A DNA stretch of 60,490 nucleotides from a virus. The position numbers were made by a program, and so were the translations under genes. The notes beneath the pieces are model-generated. The model ran no database searches and was not told where the DNA came from. It saw nothing but the letters and a program-made list of their open reading frames with translations. Location: IMG/VR virus record IMGVR_UViG_3300035181_000419, positions 1 through 60,490 of that record; one strand, given 5' to 3'. Shown one piece after another: positions 23,599-31,010 of the stretch; the stretch's first letter is position 1; the number at the start of each line of letters is the position of its first letter.

Positions 23599-24348
23599 CT
23601 AAACTACCTTGATCTGGCCCTTTGCGATGGCGTCCAAGTTATTCAGGATACCCATTTGATCGCTTCGGCTGATGGTGCCGGGGGCGGCAGCGCCTTTGTT
23701 CTGCTGACCTCCGGTGGCGCCGCCGCCCTTCGACTCATTGAACAGGTGCCCAGCGACGGCAGGAAGGTTTGACATCCACTCATCAATTCCAAGCGGATCT
23801 ACTCCTGTCTTTCCATACTTGATGTTGTCGCCTTCCATGGCAACGGCCACACCGTCACGAACCTGGAAAGTGGCACGGGCTCGGAATAGGACATCCTCCA
23901 TAGCCGACGGCTTGACGCCATGTTTCGCGGCCGCAGTCTGAACTGCGTTATCAATAACCAGTTTGTTGAGCTGGGTTTCCAAGGATGTGACTTTGGCCCG
24001 CTCATTGCCAAGTTCTCCCTGAAGGCTCTCACGCAGAGCCTTGGTCCTCAGCTCGGTGAGCTCATCAACCTTGCCAGCGGCAATAAGCTGACCCTCCAAG
24101 ATCTGCTGTTCATGAGTAAGCATCACCTTATACTTCTCAGGATCAACATCCTTGAACTTGGCAAGACCATCCTTCGTGCCTCGGAGTTCCTCTCGAACAT
24201 TGATCAGCGAACTCTTGAGGCCGCGCACGCCGGGGTGGTCTTCTACATTGACGTCAAGGGCGAAGGTTCCATCCCCGACGGGCTTGTATTCTCCCTGAAG
24301 GGCCTCCGGCACTTCTGAAAGTGACTTGATTACTGCGGGCAAAGCCAT
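23599..24348 (-). CDS. capsid scaffold protein
   Basis: 249 residues, highly helical: a coiled coil from about 45 to 135 with repeated Glu/Lys/Leu, then GVKPSAMEDVLFRARATFQV (about 145-164), a Gly/Gln/Ala hinge (about 208-225) and a basic C-terminus GQIKVV. Position between portal and coat, size and composition match internal scaffolds, whose basic C-terminal helix binds the coat. No protease gene is visible, so it may be released as in P22. Confidence 0.8.
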   Translation of the reverse strand: MALPAVIKSLSEVPEALQGEYKPVGDGTFALDVNVEDHPGVRGLKSSLINVREELRGTKDGLAKFKDVDPEKYKVMLTHEQQILEGQLIAAGKVDELTELRTKALRESLQGELGNERAKVTSLETQLNKLVIDNAVQTAAAKHGVKPSAMEDVLFRARATFQVRDGVAVAMEGDNIKYGKTGVDPLGIDEWMSNLPAVAGHLFNESKGGGATGGQQNKGAAAPGTISRSDQMGILNNLDAIAKGQIKVV

Positions 24349-24380
24349 GTGAAACTCCTTGTCAGCACCGCTGACGTTTA

Positions 24381-24401
24381 ATCGTTAGACCCGCTAACGA
24401 T
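24381..24401 (-). terminator. weak hairpin before the scaffold gene
   Basis: ATCGTTAG (24381-24388) and CTAACGAT (24394-24401) form an 8-bp stem with a 5-nt loop; on the minus strand TTAAACG follows. A second short stem GTCAGC/GCTGAC lies next to the scaffold ribosome-binding site. It may set the ratio of portal to scaffold mRNA. Confidence 0.4.
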
Positions 24402-24463
24402 GGTTGGGTGATGCTCGGGGAAGGCTCCCGATACGATCCAGAAGAAGATGCGCGTGTAGGTCA

Positions 24464-24724
24464 TCATGATTGAAACTCTTTCCAGGCAACCGCTGGTTCA
24501 AGTGTAAAGGTGAACCAGAACTGAATGCAAACTCTTTTTTCTAAGACTGCATCGCCATTTACGACTTTATAGGTTCCATCTGGGTTCCTAGCGTAGACCC
24601 AATACTCACCAGTGTCCGTATTCAACCTGACGACATCGTCTAGTTGCTTTCCGGTCTCATCATGGGTAAGTATTCCACGACCATCAACGGCCATCGCAAC
24701 GACACTACCCGCCTCGATGATCAT
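24464..24724 (-). CDS. small protein between portal and scaffold
   Basis: 86 residues, beta-rich (VVAMAVDGRGILTHDETG, then VVRLNTDTGEYWVY), ending in a hydrophobic FWFTFTLEPAVAW. It starts nine bases after the portal stop. I recognise no family; the location suggests a head accessory factor. Confidence 0.5.
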   Translation of the reverse strand: MIIEAGSVVAMAVDGRGILTHDETGKQLDDVVRLNTDTGEYWVYARNPDGTYKVVNGDAVLEKRVCIQFWFTFTLEPAVAWKEFQS

Positions 24725-24733
24725 ATTGGACCC

Positions 24734-26272
24734 CTATTGTTCGGTATTCGTGGCCCTAGAAGGCGCCTTGCCTGCCCCGGTGCCGCTACCACCTGCCCCA
24801 TTGGCGCCCCCTGCGTCTGGCGCGCCGTCCTGGCTCCCAGTAGTGGGGGTGGCGGGCTGGGCGGCGGCCATCTTGGCAGCCGTGGCGGCGTCTTTGACGA
24901 CTTTTTCCTCATCCAGGACTTTTTGGAACTCATCGAAGGTGATATTCGGCTTGACAATGCCGCCGCGCTGAAGATTCCAGAACAAATCCTCATTTCGCAT
25001 GGAACCTGCCTGCCAAGCGGCCACGATCGCAGTGATTTCTTGCGCAGAAAGCGTGGCATCAATGAAATCGCGGTTCAAAGTGACTTCGATGTCGCCTTCA
25101 GCGGGGGTCACGCCTTCCCAATTCATGATATACGTGAGAGCTCGCTCAAATCCCTCTTCGATTCGGCCCACAATAGCCGAAAGTAGAGAAGTTTCGCCAC
25201 TTTGCTGAATGCGGGCCGCTTCTGCGGTCTCGACTCCGCGGCCACGCTGCGAACGCTGAAGCAACTGGGCGCCTAGCGCCGCCATCTGCTTCGTGCGATC
25301 TTCCAGTGCATCCTTGATTGCCACGAGTCCCTGACCATTAAACTCAAGATAAAACGCTTTAGAGTCGGCATTCCGCAGATTAATCGCCCCTTCTGACCCG
25401 AGATAGTAAGCCTTGCTGTCATCTACGCCGGTGAAAACAGGGGTGGGGAGCGCTGTGAAGTGCAGGCCGTGTCGATAATCGGCATCCAGCTGATAGTGAT
25501 TGATATTGACGTTCACTAGATCCAAAAGCGGGGGCTTTGAGCAACTGATTGAATCCTCGTCAGCCGAAATCATCACGAATGGAATGTGATCGATTGGAAT
25601 TCCGCGCATCGTGGGGGCCACGGTCTGCCCAGGGGTCCATTCTTCTGCGCCAGCGGTGATACCCGTTGTCTTTCGCCACAGGGTCACCGTATAGATGCCC
25701 GTTTCCATGGACAATTCTCTGATTTGTTTGACTTCAACAAGATCATACTTGTCTTTGTCGGGGGCCAGGACGGTTTCTTCCAGGATCACGGCCACGAACT
25801 TTCCATCAGACACCACCCAGTTCAGAATATTCTCTGGGTAATAGAGCTTGATGAACGCCGTTTCTCCTTCAGCCGCATCCTCGCTAAGTTTATCCACCAG
25901 TAGGCCGCACCGACCAGTGGTCAGCAATTCCTTAGTGAGTGCATGGGTGAACTGAATAGCGTTCTGCCCCGAATCTGTGATGTCTTCCATGCGATCCCGC
26001 AAAATATCAGGAACGATGAACGACGGATCTTTGCGCAGGATGGCCCCAACATATCCATTAAGCGTTCGATCGGTGGCCCCAAACCACAAGGCCCGCCCCT
26101 TGTAAGCCTCGTATGCCTGGATGCCTGTATTCGGCTCTAGGTGCCCACTGAGTCGGGGGAGGTAACTGTCGCCCTTGGCTTTGATGACATCCTGGCCTTC
26201 GACGGCGTCTCGGCACCGAGTCCACTGAGGCAGGGTCCGCTTATACTCGGGATGCTGAGAGTTGATGGGCAC
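24734..26272 (-). CDS. portal protein (DUF4055)
   Basis: 512 residues. The pattern INSQHPEYKRTLPQWTRCRD, YLPRLSGHLEPNTGIQAYEA, ALWFGATDRTLNGYVGAIL and later KPPLLDLVNVNINHYQLDAD and GLHFTALPTPVFTG match DUF4055 portal proteins. A Pro/Ala/Gly-rich tail (about 475-512) follows the last helix. Portal rings form the vertex through which terminase packs DNA. The gene follows terminase after one small gene. Confidence 0.88.
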   Translation of the reverse strand: MPINSQHPEYKRTLPQWTRCRDAVEGQDVIKAKGDSYLPRLSGHLEPNTGIQAYEAYKGRALWFGATDRTLNGYVGAILRKDPSFIVPDILRDRMEDITDSGQNAIQFTHALTKELLTTGRCGLLVDKLSEDAAEGETAFIKLYYPENILNWVVSDGKFVAVILEETVLAPDKDKYDLVEVKQIRELSMETGIYTVTLWRKTTGITAGAEEWTPGQTVAPTMRGIPIDHIPFVMISADEDSISCSKPPLLDLVNVNINHYQLDADYRHGLHFTALPTPVFTGVDDSKAYYLGSEGAINLRNADSKAFYLEFNGQGLVAIKDALEDRTKQMAALGAQLLQRSQRGRGVETAEAARIQQSGETSLLSAIVGRIEEGFERALTYIMNWEGVTPAEGDIEVTLNRDFIDATLSAQEITAIVAAWQAGSMRNEDLFWNLQRGGIVKPNITFDEFQKVLDEEKVVKDAATAAKMAAAQPATPTTGSQDGAPDAGGANGAGGSGTGAGKAPSRATNTEQ

Positions 26273-26282
26273 GGTTCCTCCG

Positions 26283-26561
26283 TTACTTTTTCTTCTTGGG
26301 GTAGGCTCGGAACTGGATTTTCTTCACCGGAAACGACTTGCCAGCCTTCTTGCATTTCCTAATGAAGACCCTGTCCAAGTAGTTCGGCTTGCCGAAGGTC
26401 ACCACCATTTCTTCCCGGGATTTCCGACCAGAAGGCTTGTTACGCCAGGTTGCCTTGACCGTCGTATTTTCGTCAACGATCTTGATGGCCGTCTTCATCC
26501 CTGAGCCGATCAAGGCGTCGCACACGACAGCAAACCACTTCGCTTCGATAGCCTTCTTCAT
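26283..26561 (-). CDS. small basic protein between terminase and portal
   Basis: 92 residues, strongly basic C-terminus (FRAYPKKKK), with a PSGRKSREEMVVTFGKPNYL core. It follows the large terminase by 11 bases and precedes the portal by 10. Phages often carry a short protein here, but I cannot name the family. Confidence 0.55.
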   Translation of the reverse strand: MKKAIEAKWFAVVCDALIGSGMKTAIKIVDENTTVKATWRNKPSGRKSREEMVVTFGKPNYLDRVFIRKCKKAGKSFPVKKIQFRAYPKKKK

Positions 26562-26572
26562 GAAAGGACTCC

Positions 26573-27916
26573 TCAGCCGTAGTAAGTCTTAGTGACAGAA
26601 AGACTCTGCCCGCCAATAAAACGATAGACAATGTAGTATCCAAGTCCATCCGATAAGTGGGTCAGTTTCGCGTCCTGATGCTTATCAATCTCGCCACTGC
26701 CACCTTCAAGCAGCCGCACACCGTCCAAATCGCGCGATGTCATGGGGGCTCGGCTCGGGTCACAATAGAGATGCCTCTCTCCTACGACATTCAGAATGCG
26801 GCTGTTCATGCAGTTCACCCTCGCGCGCTCAGTGGGATTCGCACGAGGCACAAAATACATGAATCGTTCTCCAAAGTGCGGTTTAAGCACCGACCTGACC
26901 AGATCCCAATCAGAACCCTGGGTCGCCGACGTCTTTCTGTTCCCTCCGGTGGCGTCGCCATACACATGAACTTCACCCTGGTGCTCGCCCCACACTTCAA
27001 TGAGTTTCCGGCATACGGCCACGGTATTAGAATTCTGAGGTATGTAAACCTCGCCGATAACCTTAGTTCCGACGAGCCCGTTCGGGAGGATCCCCTCCTG
27101 GGCAACGACCGCAACGCCCGGATCCACATTGAAATCAAAGCAGAACGCGATCGGAGCCTTTGGATCGTAATCCAGTCTAGCTTTGTTCGCGTCGGTATAG
27201 TTGTAGTAGGCCCTTCCAACGAAGTTGACAAAGGATCCCTCGTATTCCTGTTGGAAGGTAAGCTCGTCCATGTCACGCTTAGCCGACTCAATCGTCTTCG
27301 CGTCTAAGACCTCAGAACTCTTCCAGTGGTAGTAACCCCACTCGCTCGCATCTCCGAACTCAATCATCTGTGCTTTGGCATACTCGGCGATGTCGTAGTA
27401 GTGATTTCTTCCTTCAGGCACGCCGATCAGATCACACCAGCCCTGCCGGTCAGCCAGTGCAGGCCGGACGTTCGCGTTCCAGGCCGACGCCTTCATGTTG
27501 CCGTATTCATCAAGGATCCCGCCGTCCCAGGGCGATCCTTCAATGCGCTCGGGCTTGTCCATGCCCACGACCATGATGGTCGAATTCATAATGGTGGTGA
27601 TGGAAAGCTCTGTTTCTGAGATCCCACGGGGGGCGACCAGCCGCTTCGGCACCAAGAGCTTCAGATCATTCCAATAGATGCGCTTGGCCTGATCCCGAGT
27701 GGGCGCCCCGCAGAAGTATCGTGGATCCGGAAAGTTGCTCGCTCCAGGCATCCCGGGTGGCATGAGCGCCCGCAGCACGAGTTTCCGCTTTGCGTTCTCT
27801 GTCTTCCCCGATCGTCGCCCCGCAGGCACCACATTGAACCTGTGGGGGGAGTTCGCATACTCCATCTGTGGCTTGATCTCGCGCAGTGGAGTCCAACGAG
27901 CGGGGAGGCTGAGCAT
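26573..27916 (-). CDS. terL: terminase large subunit
   Basis: 447 residues. ATPase: Walker A VPAGRRSGKTEN (about 30-41), Walker B GGILDEYGN (about 130-138) with the catalytic Glu. RNaseH-like nuclease: AFCFDFNVDPGVAVVAQ (about 250-266), then later acidic residues in VHVYGDATGGN and DGLGYYIV. It packs DNA into proheads and cuts it. The gene order TerS, TerL, portal, scaffold, coat is canonical. Confidence 0.92.
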   Translation of the reverse strand: MLSLPARWTPLREIKPQMEYANSPHRFNVVPAGRRSGKTENAKRKLVLRALMPPGMPGASNFPDPRYFCGAPTRDQAKRIYWNDLKLLVPKRLVAPRGISETELSITTIMNSTIMVVGMDKPERIEGSPWDGGILDEYGNMKASAWNANVRPALADRQGWCDLIGVPEGRNHYYDIAEYAKAQMIEFGDASEWGYYHWKSSEVLDAKTIESAKRDMDELTFQQEYEGSFVNFVGRAYYNYTDANKARLDYDPKAPIAFCFDFNVDPGVAVVAQEGILPNGLVGTKVIGEVYIPQNSNTVAVCRKLIEVWGEHQGEVHVYGDATGGNRKTSATQGSDWDLVRSVLKPHFGERFMYFVPRANPTERARVNCMNSRILNVVGERHLYCDPSRAPMTSRDLDGVRLLEGGSGEIDKHQDAKLTHLSDGLGYYIVYRFIGGQSLSVTKTYYG

Positions 27917-27930
27917 CGGCAGCCTACCCG

Positions 27931-28476
27931 CTACTCGCCGCCGGGCGCCGCGCCCTCGGCATCTGCTTCTTCCTGAAGCCTCCGCTTCACGAGGTAGGCA
28001 TTGTAGTCAGTCTCCTTACCAGACTGTTTCATCGCCTGATACAGGAAGTCTCGAACCGCGGTCGCTCCATCGTTGTCGCCCTTGGGGGCCTGATCCATAC
28101 CGAGGAACTTGGACCGTCGGTCAGAAATCTTCAGGAGGATGTCAGCGGACTTACTATCCTTGGCCGTGGCCCAATGAATCTTATGGAGCGCGTCCAGGCG
28201 GCTGAGCTCCAGGACCATCACTTCATCAAGCGTCTCCTGAAGCTCCTTGTGCAGAAGCTCCAGGCCCGTCTTCACAAGTTCCCTAGCCATGACGGTGCCA
28301 ATTCCCATGATAGCACCGATTTCCATGTAGTCATGGCCGTCCCGACGGAGCTGCATGGCTTTGAGCACTCGGAGCGAAACTCCCAGGGAGGCTTCGTCCA
28401 CGAACTCAAACACGTCCACATCTGGCGCATCGGGGGGAATTTGCAGGGGCTCCGGTTCTTTCCTAGTCTTCGCCAT
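27931..28476 (-). CDS. terS: terminase small subunit
   Basis: 181 residues. First gene of the late operon, directly behind a promoter (28504-28532). A helical HTH-like region near 45-75 (LRRDGHDYMEIGAIMGIGTV) fits recognition of packaging sites, and a coiled oligomerisation region and acidic C-terminal tail follow. The family call rests on position and general form. Confidence 0.75.
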   Translation of the reverse strand: MAKTRKEPEPLQIPPDAPDVDVFEFVDEASLGVSLRVLKAMQLRRDGHDYMEIGAIMGIGTVMARELVKTGLELLHKELQETLDEVMVLELSRLDALHKIHWATAKDSKSADILLKISDRRSKFLGMDQAPKGDNDGATAVRDFLYQAMKQSGKETDYNAYLVKRRLQEEADAEGAAPGGE

Positions 28477-28503
28477 GCTTGGATCCTCTGTAGTCCAGTG
28501 CCA

Positions 28504-28532
28504 AGTGTAGGGCTGATTGGTTGCGCGAGCAA
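28504..28532 (-). promoter_or_regulatory. late operon promoter before terminase
   Basis: Minus strand TTGCTC (28532-28527), 17 bp, TACACT (28509-28504), 28 bp before the small terminase ATG. A good -10 and a -35 close to the TTGCGC type used elsewhere in this genome. Confidence 0.7.
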
Positions 28533-28597
28533 GCCTTTATGTTCGATCCTCAGTATTTTGCGATTCCATTTGTGAGAGATATCATGAACTGGGATCT

Positions 28598-28684
28598 CTG
28601 TGGGAATAGAAACTGGGCTTCTCCGTGGTTCTATGTAGGAATAGAAACTGGGATTCTCCGATCTCTGGGATTCTCCGATCTCTG
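28598..28684. repeat. short direct repeats upstream of the late promoter
   Basis: GGAATAGAAACTGGG followed by TTCTCCG occurs twice (about 28603 and 28638), and a 17-bp unit gggattctccgatctct is repeated in tandem at 28650-28666 and 28667-28683. No coding potential is evident. The copies may bind a late activator or simply mark a variable region. The rest of 28533-28794 shows nothing else I can name. Confidence 0.7.
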
Positions 28685-28801
28685 GTGCGGCGTGAACATT
28701 CCGAACACCAGCATAGATGCACCCCGAGGTGTGCGGAGTATTAGCTCCTCAGTGCTGCGAGACCAGGAGCGCGGAGCCGCCATAATGGCACTGAATGGGC
28801 A

Positions 28802-28876
28802 TATGCTTATATACCTATATACCCGTATGCTTATACACCCACCTTACACATATAATTATATGCACATATGCTTATA
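28802..28876 (+). repeat. three TATGCTTATA repeats in AT-rich DNA
   Basis: TATGCTTATA occurs at 28802, 28826 and 28867, within about 120 bp of TA-rich sequence with many ATAT steps. Each copy resembles the -10 element TATGCTT used at 41328 and 42766, but no matching -35 is seen. Candidate functions are clustered promoters or an easily melted origin element. Confidence 0.65.
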
Positions 28877-28938
28877 CACCTACTATGCACATATAGCTAT
28901 ATAACTACATGCACAGTAAGGCATACTGTAGCCTAAAG

Positions 28939-28966
28939 CAATGCCCAGCGCATAGGCTGGGCATTG
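28939..28966 (-). terminator. 11-bp perfect hairpin after the GA/TC-free gene
   Basis: CAATGCCCAGC (28939-28949) and GCTGGGCATTG (28956-28966) form an 11-bp stem with a 6-nt loop, 18 bases past the stop of the leftward gene at 28984. Only a short CTTTAG follows on the minus strand, so termination may be weak. Confidence 0.55.
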
Positions 28967-28983
28967 GTTGCCTTGCGGCTGTG

Positions 28984-29484
28984 CTAGGCAGGCACGCTAA
29001 GGGTGATTACCTGCTTTTGCCACGCGCACCTAACGTCACCCGCGTTAATGCTAAACCACGCGCCCGTGGCCGGGTGCTGGGCCGCAAGGCCCCGCACCTT
29101 GCACTGGCCGCTGGCCTGGGCCTTGGCCTGCGCGGGCAGGGTGCAGGCCAGCACGGCGCCCACGGTGCAAGGCTGGCCGTTGCTGGCAAGCTGGCCCATG
29201 GCCTGCAAAATGGCGTTGTGCCCGGCGCTGCGCACGCTACCGTTGGCAGGCACGGGCACGGGGCCAGTGGCCACCAGCAAGCCATGCGTGGGCATGGCGC
29301 CCCCGCAGAGCTGGTGCATGAGGGTGGCCTGGGCCTGCCTGCTACTGGCACCCTGCAACGGCGTGCTGGGCGTGGCGGGCACCGGCACGGCGGGCACGGC
29401 GGGCGCCTTAACGGCGGGCGTGGTGGTGGCGGTGGTGGTAGCCTTGGCGGCCTTGGCGGTGGTGGTGGTGGGCTTGGTAGCCAT
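28984..29484 (-). CDS. Thr/Ala-tailed protein without glutamate, unknown function
   Basis: 166 residues from the ATG at 29484, which is preceded by AAAGGGG. Residues 1-50 are a low-complexity Thr/Ala/Lys/Pro tail; residues 55-166 look like a compact domain with three to four Cys (LMHQLCGG, VGAVLACTL, GQCKVRG, VRCAWQKQ). It has no Glu, one Asp and uses AGC for Ser, a consequence of the missing GA and TC dinucleotides. Its own promoter lies at 29532-29561 and a hairpin follows the gene. I recognise no family. The basic low-complexity tail recalls the proteins at 41417 and 56100, but the C-terminal domain differs. The gene may be foreign or under unusual sequence constraint. Confidence 0.7.
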   Translation of the reverse strand: MATKPTTTTAKAAKATTTATTTPAVKAPAVPAVPVPATPSTPLQGASSRQAQATLMHQLCGGAMPTHGLLVATGPVPVPANGSVRSAGHNAILQAMGQLASNGQPCTVGAVLACTLPAQAKAQASGQCKVRGLAAQHPATGAWFSINAGDVRCAWQKQVITLSVPA

Positions 29485-29531
29485 TGTGTACCCCTTTGGG
29501 TATGGGCCGGGCGGCATTGCCGGGCTTGCAT

Positions 29532-29561
29532 AGTATAAGCATTGCCCATGCCAAAGTGCAA
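29532..29561 (-). promoter_or_regulatory. promoter of the Thr/Ala-tailed gene
   Basis: Minus strand TTGCAC (29561-29556), 18 bp, TATACT (29537-29532), 48 bp before the ATG. It lies wholly inside the GA/TC-free interval. Confidence 0.7.
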
Positions 29562-29723
29562 GGTGCTGTGTTTGCAGCACTTAGCTATATTACCGCCGTG
29601 GCATAGTGCCGCATTGCGGCATAGCATAAAGGCCCGTTTGCCGCTAAGTGTAGCAATAGCATAACTTAACCTGGTGCCGCGTTGGGGCTATGCTATGCCG
29701 CATTGCGGCACCCGCCCACACGG

Positions 29724-29856
29724 CTCGCCCGTAGCAGCTTTCGTGCCAATTCGCCCTTAGCATCTTTCGTGCCAATTCGCCCTAAGCAGCTTTCGTGCCA
29801 ATTCGCCCTAAGCAGCTTTCGTGCCAATTCGCCCTTAGCAGCTTTCGTGCCAAAGC
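29724..29856. repeat. 26-bp tandem array (iteron-like), five copies
   Basis: The unit tttcgtgccaattcgccctt plus agcagc recurs at 29739, 29765, 29791, 29817 and 29843 (the last incomplete), an exact 26-bp period with one or two variants. The period is not a multiple of three, so it is not a coding repeat. It starts precisely where the GA/TC-free interval ends. A pyrimidine-rich tract (29858-29900) follows. Phased repeats of this size are typical of origin iterons or regulator arrays; which one applies here is open. Confidence 0.85.
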
Positions 29857-29916
29857 CATTCTTTTCGTTTTCGGTTTCTTTATTCTTTTCTTTTCGTAGT
29901 CTATGCCTCAGGCGCG

Positions 29917-30015
29917 GAGTCGCGCGGAGTCGCGCAGAGTCCCGCTCGAGCGCCCGCGTGTGAGCTCAACCCGTGAGCTCCTCGGCTCCTCGAGCGAGCG
30001 CCCGCGTGTGAACTC
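29917..30015. repeat. degenerate GAGTCGCG / CGCGTGTGAACTC repeats
   Basis: Several partial copies of the elements that bound the leftward cassettes: GGAGTCGCGCGGAGTCGCG near 29917-29935, then two gcgcccgcgtgtga(g/a)ctc ends near 29950-29968 and 29998-30015. Rich in GAGTC and GAGCTC, in sharp contrast to the neighbouring GA/TC-free interval. No gene is seen. Confidence 0.7.
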
Positions 30016-30031
30016 CGCGATCTGTGATCCT

Positions 30032-30109
30032 GAGTCGCGCAGAGTCAGCCAAAAGATGCTCAAATAAGGAGTCCCCTAAGGGACTCCTCGCGTGCTCGCG
30101 TGTGAACTC
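30032..30109 (-). repeat. cassette-boundary repeat with terminator, copy 1
   Basis: Begins GAGTCGCGCAGAGTCAGCC and ends CGCGTGTGAACTC. Inside, GGAGTCCC (30068-30075) and GGGACTCC (30080-30087) form an 8-bp stem; on the minus strand TTATTTG follows, so it ends the transcript of the gene at 30108-30308. It is about 90% identical to 30415-30492. Confidence 0.85.
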
Positions 30110-30308
30110 AGTTCCAATTCCCGTAGGCACGTCGCTCAGCTTGCTCTATCGCGCGCTGCCACATCTGGTCTATGAAGTCGCGTAATCGCTGATGCCCTGA
30201 TCGCTTGGCGCGGATTTTCCTTGATTCTCCGGCACACAGCCGCTTGCAGAGGATGTTTCCTGTGTAGGGGTGGCGGGGGAGGCGGCGAGTGTGGGTGGGG
30301 GTGGCCAC
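30108..30308 (-). CDS. small basic protein, leftward cassette 1
   Basis: 66 residues from a GTG at 30308, chosen because AAAGGAG lies seven bases upstream. Very basic (many Arg, ESRKIRAKRSG), with a helical second half (RDFIDQMWQRAIEQAERRAY). Possibly a nucleic-acid-binding or host-directed early peptide; no family is recognised. It is a single-gene unit with its own promoter (30355) and terminator (30068-30087). Confidence 0.6.
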   Translation of the reverse strand: MATPTHTRRLPRHPYTGNILCKRLCAGESRKIRAKRSGHQRLRDFIDQMWQRAIEQAERRAYGNWN

Positions 30309-30354
30309 TGTAGGCTCCTTTGGGTTGTGACAGGCACCCTTGCCTGGTATGTAT

Positions 30355-30413
30355 AGTATAGGGCCTATGCAGCTCAAATGCGCCTCAAAGTTTAATCAAA
30401 GATTTTCGAGCCC
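30355..30413 (-). promoter_or_regulatory. cassette promoter with TTTGA repeats, P1
   Basis: Minus strand: ATCTTTGATTAAACTTTGAG, then GCGCATTTGAG and TATACT at 30360-30355. TTTGA occurs three times, about 11 bp apart (one helical turn). The same block stands before the other leftward cassettes (30883-30940 and 31920-31974). TTGAGG lies 22 bp from the -10, too far for a normal -35, so the repeats may bind an activator or repressor. Confidence 0.65.
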
Positions 30414-30414
30414 T

Positions 30415-30492
30415 GAGTCGCGCAGAGTCAGCCAAAAGATGCTCAAACAAGGAGCCCCCTAAGGGACTCCATGCGCGCTCGCGTGTGAACTT
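30415..30492 (-). repeat. cassette-boundary repeat with terminator, copy 2
   Basis: Near copy of 30032-30109: same GAGTCGCGCAGAGTCAGCC start, a hairpin GGAGCCCC/GGGACTCC (30451-30458 with 30463-30470, one mismatch) followed on the minus strand by TTGTTTG, and the CGCGTGTGAACT end. It ends the two-gene unit 30491-30836. Confidence 0.85.
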
Positions 30493-30697
30493 AGTTTTTC
30501 GGATAAACCTTGATGCCGTCAACGTAGACAGCTTCAACATCGTGCTCGAATCCCGGTCCGGGGTTATTCACCAGACTATGAATCACATCCAGCTCCCTAG
30601 GATCCAAGAACGCGGACCACGCGGGGAGACCGTTGGCGAAGAAAGGGCTGGGAGTCTCGGGAACTCCGGGCTTACGAGTGATTTGGACGTGTGCCAT
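30491..30697 (-). CDS. small protein, leftward cassette 2, second gene
   Basis: 68 residues starting MAHVQITRKPGVPETPSPFF and ending VEAVYVDGIKVYPKN. The ATG lies one base past the stop of the membrane peptide gene upstream, which implies coupling. The C-terminal half, with ELDVIHSLVNNPG and DVEAVYVDG, looks like a small folded domain. Unknown function. Confidence 0.55.
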   Translation of the reverse strand: MAHVQITRKPGVPETPSPFFANGLPAWSAFLDPRELDVIHSLVNNPGPGFEHDVEAVYVDGIKVYPKN

Positions 30698-30698
30698 G

Positions 30699-30836
30699 TC
30701 AGCCCACCTTGACCAGACGCCGCGCGATGCGGGGGGAGTTGCCGCAGGCGATGAGCCCGCAGAAGAGATACGAGCAAGCCAGTGCCCAGACGGCGACGGG
30801 CCGGGCAACGCGGACAGTGCAGTGGAACTTGGACAT
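30699..30836 (-). CDS. tiny membrane peptide, leftward cassette 2, first gene
   Basis: 45 residues: MSKFHCTVRVARP, a hydrophobic stretch VAVWALACSYLFCGLIACG that can span a membrane, and a basic tail ARRLVKVG. GGGGG precedes the ATG. The promoter block lies at 30883-30940. It may be a membrane-active early peptide. Confidence 0.5.
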   Translation of the reverse strand: MSKFHCTVRVARPVAVWALACSYLFCGLIACGNSPRIARRLVKVG

Positions 30837-30882
30837 TGTGGACCCCCAGGGGCTGGATGGCGGCACCGTTGCCGCTGGTATA

Positions 30883-30940
30883 AGTATATAGCCCGCGCCA
30901 CTCAAATGCACCTCAAAGTTTAATCAAAGATTTTCGAGCC
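30883..30940 (-). promoter_or_regulatory. cassette promoter with TTTGA repeats, P2
   Basis: Minus strand: GGCTCGAAAATCTTTGATTAA, then ACTTTGAGGTGCATTTGAG, then TATACT at 30888-30883. The 22-bp distance between TTGAGG and the -10 equals that of P1 and P3. About 45 bp are nearly identical to P1. Confidence 0.65.
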
Positions 30941-30942
30941 CC

Positions 30943-31010
30943 GAGTCGCGCAGAGTCAAGGTAAATATTCTCAAAACAAGGAACCCTTGAAGTCTCCTTG
31001 CGTAGATCTC
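30943..31010 (-). repeat. cassette-boundary repeat, diverged copy 3
   Basis: Starts GAGTCGCGCAGAGTC like the other copies, but the inner hairpin is degenerate (AAGGA...TCCTT followed by GTTTTG on the minus strand) and the right end is lost. It lies past the AbrB-like gene. Confidence 0.6.

Larger units (their letters stand above)
28795..29724. other. 930-bp interval almost free of GA and TC dinucleotides
   Basis: In this stretch I find only three GA steps (29005, 29308, 29320) and one TC step (29036), where about 116 would be expected at 1/16 each. The limits are sharp: GA at 28793 on the left and TC at 29725 on the right. The interval contains AT-rich promoter-like repeats, a hairpin, one gene and its promoter. 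Both coding and noncoding parts obey the rule, even the Shine-Dalgarno (AAAGGGG rather than AGGAG) and the stop codon (TAG, not TGA). Confidence 0.9.

Noticed and set aside
28521-28904. 127-codon plus-strand frame over the late promoter
   Set aside because: It runs through direct repeats and the promoter, has no Shine-Dalgarno and an unlikely Tyr/Ile-rich end.
28909-29627. Overlapping open frames on both strands in the GA/TC-poor interval
   Set aside because: Lack of GA and TC removes TGA and TCA stops, so several frames stay open by chance. Only 28984-29484 has promoter, ribosome site and hairpin in the right order.
29724-29856. The 26-bp array as a CRISPR
   Set aside because: The units follow one another without unique spacers.
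29682-29963. Plus-strand open frame over the 26-bp repeats
   Set aside because: The 26-bp period shifts frame between copies, so the repeat is not coding.
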